In this document: piece by piece, positions 60,981 through 64,000 of the stretch | Layout of the letters: each line of letters starts with the position of its first letter | Numbering within the stretch: the stretch's first letter is position 1 | NCBI RefSeq assembly: GCF_002796605.1 | Contig: NZ_CP024923.1 | Location: 372,001 to 436,000, forward strand | Source of the DNA: Sphingomonas psychrotolerans | Lineage (GTDB): Bacteria; Pseudomonadota; Alphaproteobacteria; Sphingomonadales; Sphingomonadaceae | Reading direction: 5' to 3' | Length of the DNA: 64,000 nucleotides | The notes under the pieces: generated by a model | Seen by the model: the letters and a program-made list of their open reading frames with translations, nothing else | What the model was told of the DNA's origin: nothing | The model's database searches: none | Position numbers and translations under genes: made by a program

Positions 60981-61394
60981 ATGACCGACACCGCATCCCT
61001 CACCCCGCAGCAGCGCGTGCTGATGTTCGTCGGCGGCAATTTCAGCCGCGCCGCACTCGGCCCGCGCTACCAGCAGATCCTCGACGCGATCGACGCCGAT
61101 CCGCGCGCGCATCTCGCCGCGTTCGACCAGTTGTTCCTCGCGCGCCCGGCGAGCCGGATCGATCTCACCGATCGGCATCTCGACAGCTTCGTGGCGCGGA
61201 TGAACCGGCATCTGCCCCAGGAGGCGCGCAAAGTCGCGCGGCGGCTGCTGGCGCGCATGGCGTCGCTGGCGCGCGCGCAGGCGCGCGAGATGAGCGAGGC
61301 CGCCGACGAAAGCTCGACGGTCGAGATCGATCGGCAGCAACGCGAGCTCGTCGCCCGGCGCGAAGTGCTGGCACAGGTCGCCCACGGGGCGTGA
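60981..61394 (+). CDS. Hypothetical helical protein, 137 aa
   Basis: Starts one base after the upstream stop. It is entirely helical, with QQRVLMFVGGNFSRAALGPRY near the start, then LARPASRIDLTDRHLDSFVARM and a long charged helix rich in Arg, Ala and Gln ending AQVAHGA. No signal peptide or TM is seen. Sandwiched between the PG-binding metalloprotease and phospholipase genes, it could be an immunity or chaperone partner, but nothing in the sequence proves it. Confidence 0.68.
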   Translation: MTDTASLTPQQRVLMFVGGNFSRAALGPRYQQILDAIDADPRAHLAAFDQLFLARPASRIDLTDRHLDSFVARMNRHLPQEARKVARRLLARMASLARAQAREMSEAADESSTVEIDRQQRELVARREVLAQVAHGA

Positions 61395-61404
61395 GGAGGA
61401 TGCG

Positions 61405-63615
61405 ATGACCGACACCCGCTCGACCTTCGGCACCGGCGGCGTGGCTGCGGCGACGATCCACGATCATCTCGCCGACCCCTTCATGCACGTGGTGGCATGG
61501 CCCGGGCGCCGGGTCGACCGGCCGCTGCTCGGCGGCGACGTCGTCGTCCGCCAGCCGCTGGGTGGCATTCGCCGCTCCTTCATCCTGACCGCCCCGGTCG
61601 AGGCCGGCGCGCGCGAAGCGGAGGCGATCGATGTCGAGGCGCTGGCCGCCGGGCGGCCGGGCAGCGTCTCGATCGGCCTGTGCGGCCCGGACCGTCTGCT
61701 CCATCGCGACCTGACCGTCATCCGCCCGCTGGGCGAGGCCGAGCTGGACTTCGCCGCGGAAACGCTGCCGCCGCCGACGGCGCGCCCGACCATCCGCACG
61801 GGATCGCGCGGGCCGGCGGTGATCGACGCGCAGCAGCGGTTGAACGAAGTTCACGCCGATCGACGTGCCCGCGGCGAGAGCGGGATCGCCGATTGCCCGC
61901 TGGCGACCGACGGCATCTTCGGTGCACACACCCGCGCGGCGACGGTCTCGTTCCAGCGCGTCGCCTTTCCCGGCCAGCCTTCCGAACGGGACGGGATCAT
62001 CGGGCCGCGCACCTGGACCGCATTGCTCGCGCGAACCGGGCGTCGGCCGGGGCCGTCCGTCCGCCAGCTCAACCCCAGCCGTTGGGATGCGATCCTCCGC
62101 CCGCTCGCGACCGGACGGACGGTGCTGCGCGCCGGCAATGCCGTCGCCGCGCTGATCGACGGCAACGCCACCTTCAACGCGATGGCCGCCGACATGGGCG
62201 CGACCAGCGGCGAGCGCGACTTCATCTATCTGCTCGGCTGGGACAATTTCGATACGTTTGCGCTGGGGGCGGCGAGCAGCTTTCGCGACATCTACACCGC
62301 CGCGGCGGGGAGGGGAGTCGAAGTCGCGGCGATGCTGTGGGACCAGTTCGGCATCGTCACTGCCGCCGATCGCAGCGCGACCGAAGTGGTCAACCACGTC
62401 AACGCACTGCGCGGCGGCAAGGCGATCAAGGACGATCTGACGACCAACCACACCACCGCCTCGACCGTCCGGCTGGCGATCGCCGCGGCGCTCGCCGGCC
62501 TCAATCACCGGCTGATCCCGGTGATCTTCCGGATCATCGAGCCCGATATCGCGCGGCTGACCGGATCGCATCACCAGAAGGTGCTGGTGGTCAAGCGCGG
62601 CGAAGTGCTGGTCGGCTATTGCGGCGGGATCGACATGAACCCCAACCGGGTCCGCGTCGTCGATGCCGATGCCGGGCAACCGCACCACGACACCCATTGC
62701 CGCATCATCGGACCGAGCGCGCACGATCTGCTCTCGACCTTCGTCTCGCGCTGGCGGCATCATCCCGGTAGCAGCCGTTTCGGCGGGCTCCGCGGCGACG
62801 GCGTTCCGGTACCCGCTGCCATTGCCAGCCCGAGCCCGACCGATGCGCCTTTCGGCGGCCCGTTGTCGGTGATGATCGCGCGGACGTTCAATCCGGTCCA
62901 CCCTGCGCCCCCGCTCGTCGTCGCCGAGCGCGGCATCAAGCCGGCGTTGCTCGCCGCGATCGCCAATGCCCGCCGCTTCATCTATTGCGAGGATCAGTAT
63001 CTGCTCGACCTCGACACCGCGACCGCGCTGATCGCGGCGGTGCCGCGTCTTGAGCATGTGACGATCCTGATCCCCGGCAATCCGATCACCGACGTGCCCT
63101 TCGGCAAGGAATATCGCCGCGATTTCGTGGGGATGATCGACGCGCTGCTGCCGGGGGCGAACCGCGCCAAGCTCGGCGTGTTCCAGCTGACCACCAGCCA
63201 GAGCGCGCCGACCTTCGGCGACCACACCTATGTTCACTCGAAGAGCTGGGTGTTCGACGACGAGCTCGCCGTGATCGGCACGGCCAATTGCAACCGGCGC
63301 AGCTACACCTTCGACAGCGAAGTCGACGCGTTCATCTTCGAGGACAACCGCCGCGAAGGCGACACTCGCCCGACCTTCGCCCAACGCTACCGGATGGCGC
63401 TCTGGCAGCATCACCTCGGCGTGGGAGCGTCGGCGGTGACCAATGGGGTGGCAAGCGCGCGGCTGTGGCGTGCCGCCGCCCGGCCGGCCAGTGCCCGCGT
63501 GATCGAATTCGATCACCGGCTGCCGACCGGATTCACGTCGATCGCCGGACTGAGACAGGCAGTGATGAACCGCGGCGCCGACCGTCTGCGCGACATCGTC
63601 GACCCGGTGACGTGA
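61405..63615 (+). CDS. Phospholipase D-family protein with peptidoglycan-binding module, 736 aa
   Basis: GAGGA precedes ATG 61405. The N-terminal beta domain (about 30-120; PLLGGDVVVRQPLGGIRRS) and PG-binding-1 domain (about 130-215; TIRTGSRGPAVIDAQQRLN, GIIGPRTWTALLA) match those of the 896-aa protein. The C-terminal phospholipase D domain has two HKD motifs, His390/Lys392 (SHHQKVLVV) and His611/Lys613 (YVHSKSWVFDDELAVIGTAN). Two HKD motifs in one chain fit a full PLD. No signal peptide is seen. The combination suggests a membrane-lipid-attacking enzyme anchored to or directed through the cell wall. Confidence 0.9.
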   Translation: MTDTRSTFGTGGVAAATIHDHLADPFMHVVAWPGRRVDRPLLGGDVVVRQPLGGIRRSFILTAPVEAGAREAEAIDVEALAAGRPGSVSIGLCGPDRLLHRDLTVIRPLGEAELDFAAETLPPPTARPTIRTGSRGPAVIDAQQRLNEVHADRRARGESGIADCPLATDGIFGAHTRAATVSFQRVAFPGQPSERDGIIGPRTWTALLARTGRRPGPSVRQLNPSRWDAILRPLATGRTVLRAGNAVAALIDGNATFNAMAADMGATSGERDFIYLLGWDNFDTFALGAASSFRDIYTAAAGRGVEVAAMLWDQFGIVTAADRSATEVVNHVNALRGGKAIKDDLTTNHTTASTVRLAIAAALAGLNHRLIPVIFRIIEPDIARLTGSHHQKVLVVKRGEVLVGYCGGIDMNPNRVRVVDADAGQPHHDTHCRIIGPSAHDLLSTFVSRWRHHPGSSRFGGLRGDGVPVPAAIASPSPTDAPFGGPLSVMIARTFNPVHPAPPLVVAERGIKPALLAAIANARRFIYCEDQYLLDLDTATALIAAVPRLEHVTILIPGNPITDVPFGKEYRRDFVGMIDALLPGANRAKLGVFQLTTSQSAPTFGDHTYVHSKSWVFDDELAVIGTANCNRRSYTFDSEVDAFIFEDNRREGDTRPTFAQRYRMALWQHHLGVGASAVTNGVASARLWRAAARPASARVIEFDHRLPTGFTSIAGLRQAVMNRGADRLRDIVDPVT

Positions 63616-63664
63616 TGCCGGCGAGGCATTGACCGCCACGCCGCGGGTGCCCGTATCGCCGGCA
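63616..63664 (+). other. Long-loop inverted repeat after phospholipase gene
   Basis: TGCCGGCGA (63616-63624) is complementary to TCGCCGGCA (63656-63664) across a 31-base GC-rich loop that can fold further. It follows the stop codon directly, so it may end the operon; there is no T-tract. Confidence 0.4.
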
Positions 63665-63748
63665 CATAGGTAAATATCCGGAACACCGTCATTAAATCTT
63701 GCGAAACCTCGACCGGCCTAGGTGAGTGTACTTCCGGAGGCCGCAACG

Positions 63749-64000
63749 TTGCTCAAGCTGCAGAATGCGATTCTCGAAATGGTCGCACGCGGCGAAACGC
63801 TAGCGGCCGTGGCCGAGCGGCTGTGCCTTGAAGTGGAGGCACTGGCGCCCGGCGCGGTATGTTCGGTGCTCGAAGTCGACGCGGCGGGCATTTTGCACCC
63901 GGTGTCGGGACCGAGCCTTCCGGCGGACTATTCCGCCGCGCTCGACGGTACGATGATCGGACCGCTGGTCGGATCGTGTGGCAGCGCGGCGTATCTGGGC
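63749..64000 (+). CDS. GAF-domain protein (3' truncated by window edge)
   Basis: TTG 63749 follows GGAGG with 8-base spacing; an in-frame GTG at 63722 is less favoured. The 84 codons present (LQNAILEMVARGETLAAVAE, then PGAVCSVLEVDAAGILHPVSGPSLP and GCGSAAYLG-like SCGSAAYLG) form the first half of a GAF sensor domain as found before diguanylate cyclase, EAL or histidine kinase modules. The output domain lies beyond the window. Confidence 0.8.
   Translation, partial: MLKLQNAILEMVARGETLAAVAERLCLEVEALAPGAVCSVLEVDAAGILHPVSGPSLPADYSAALDGTMIGPLVGSCGSAAYLG

Noticed and set aside
52560..63615. Interpretation as an extracellular contractile injection system
   Set aside because: No tail sheath, tube, baseplate, spike or AAA ATPase gene is present in the window, so only an effector-like role is proposed.

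Overview
The window looks like a chromosomal segment of a high-GC alphaproteobacterium, most likely a sphingomonad. The grounds are the dense carbohydrate-uptake locus with a large TonB-dependent receptor (TBDR), the sigma/FecR/TBDR signalling trio, ROK regulators, many 4-nt ATGA-type overlaps and frequent TTG/GTG starts. No rRNA, tRNA or CRISPR array was seen.

1-20.8 kb is an alpha-mannoside (N-glycan or yeast-mannan type) utilisation locus. It holds three GH92 alpha-mannosidases (the first cut off by the window edge), a GH125 exo-alpha-1,6-mannosidase, a GH2 and a GH43 glycosidase, and a large TBDR. A ROK repressor, a sugar-porter MFS permease, a ROK sugar kinase and an FHS-family sugar permease follow. 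The logic is import by the TBDR, trimming in the periplasm, monosaccharide uptake, phosphorylation, and ROK-type control.

20.9-24.8 kb encodes a multi-TM DUF4173-like protein translationally coupled to an OmpR-type response regulator and its histidine kinase. 24.8-40.1 kb is a surface-glycan locus. A CDP-sugar pair (rfbF, rfbG) and a TylF-like methyltransferase lie on the plus strand. They converge on a tight minus-strand operon: aldolase, inositol-phosphatase-like enzyme, Wza-like export protein, Wzz-like co-polymerase, GT2, GT87-like membrane glycosyltransferase, SDR, YerE-like ThDP enzyme, GtrA flippase and a C-methyltransferase-like enzyme. Together they suggest synthesis and export of a branched-chain or methylated CDP-sugar.

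40.2-52 kb is mixed. It contains an M23 peptidase, an ECF sigma/FecR/TBDR trio, and a decaying zone with a broken hypothetical gene, an IS5-type transposase remnant, a TBDR relic and a formate-dehydrogenase C-terminal remnant attached to fdhD-mobA. A cold-shock protein, a PHB-depolymerase-type esterase, an outer-membrane barrel and two small proteins complete it.

52.5-63.6 kb is the most unusual part. A SARP-type regulator (winged helix plus BTAD) is followed by four perfectly phased 11-bp direct repeats. A one-directional run of nine genes comes next. Five or six small or low-complexity proteins of unknown function accompany a subtilisin-like protease, an 896-aa protein combining a peptidoglycan-binding domain, an OmpA-like domain and a HExxH metalloprotease motif, and a 736-aa protein that joins the same peptidoglycan-binding module to a phospholipase D. 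None of the enzymes has an evident Sec signal peptide. This is the best candidate here for an undescribed effector or cell-envelope-attack system. The window ends inside a GAF-domain protein.
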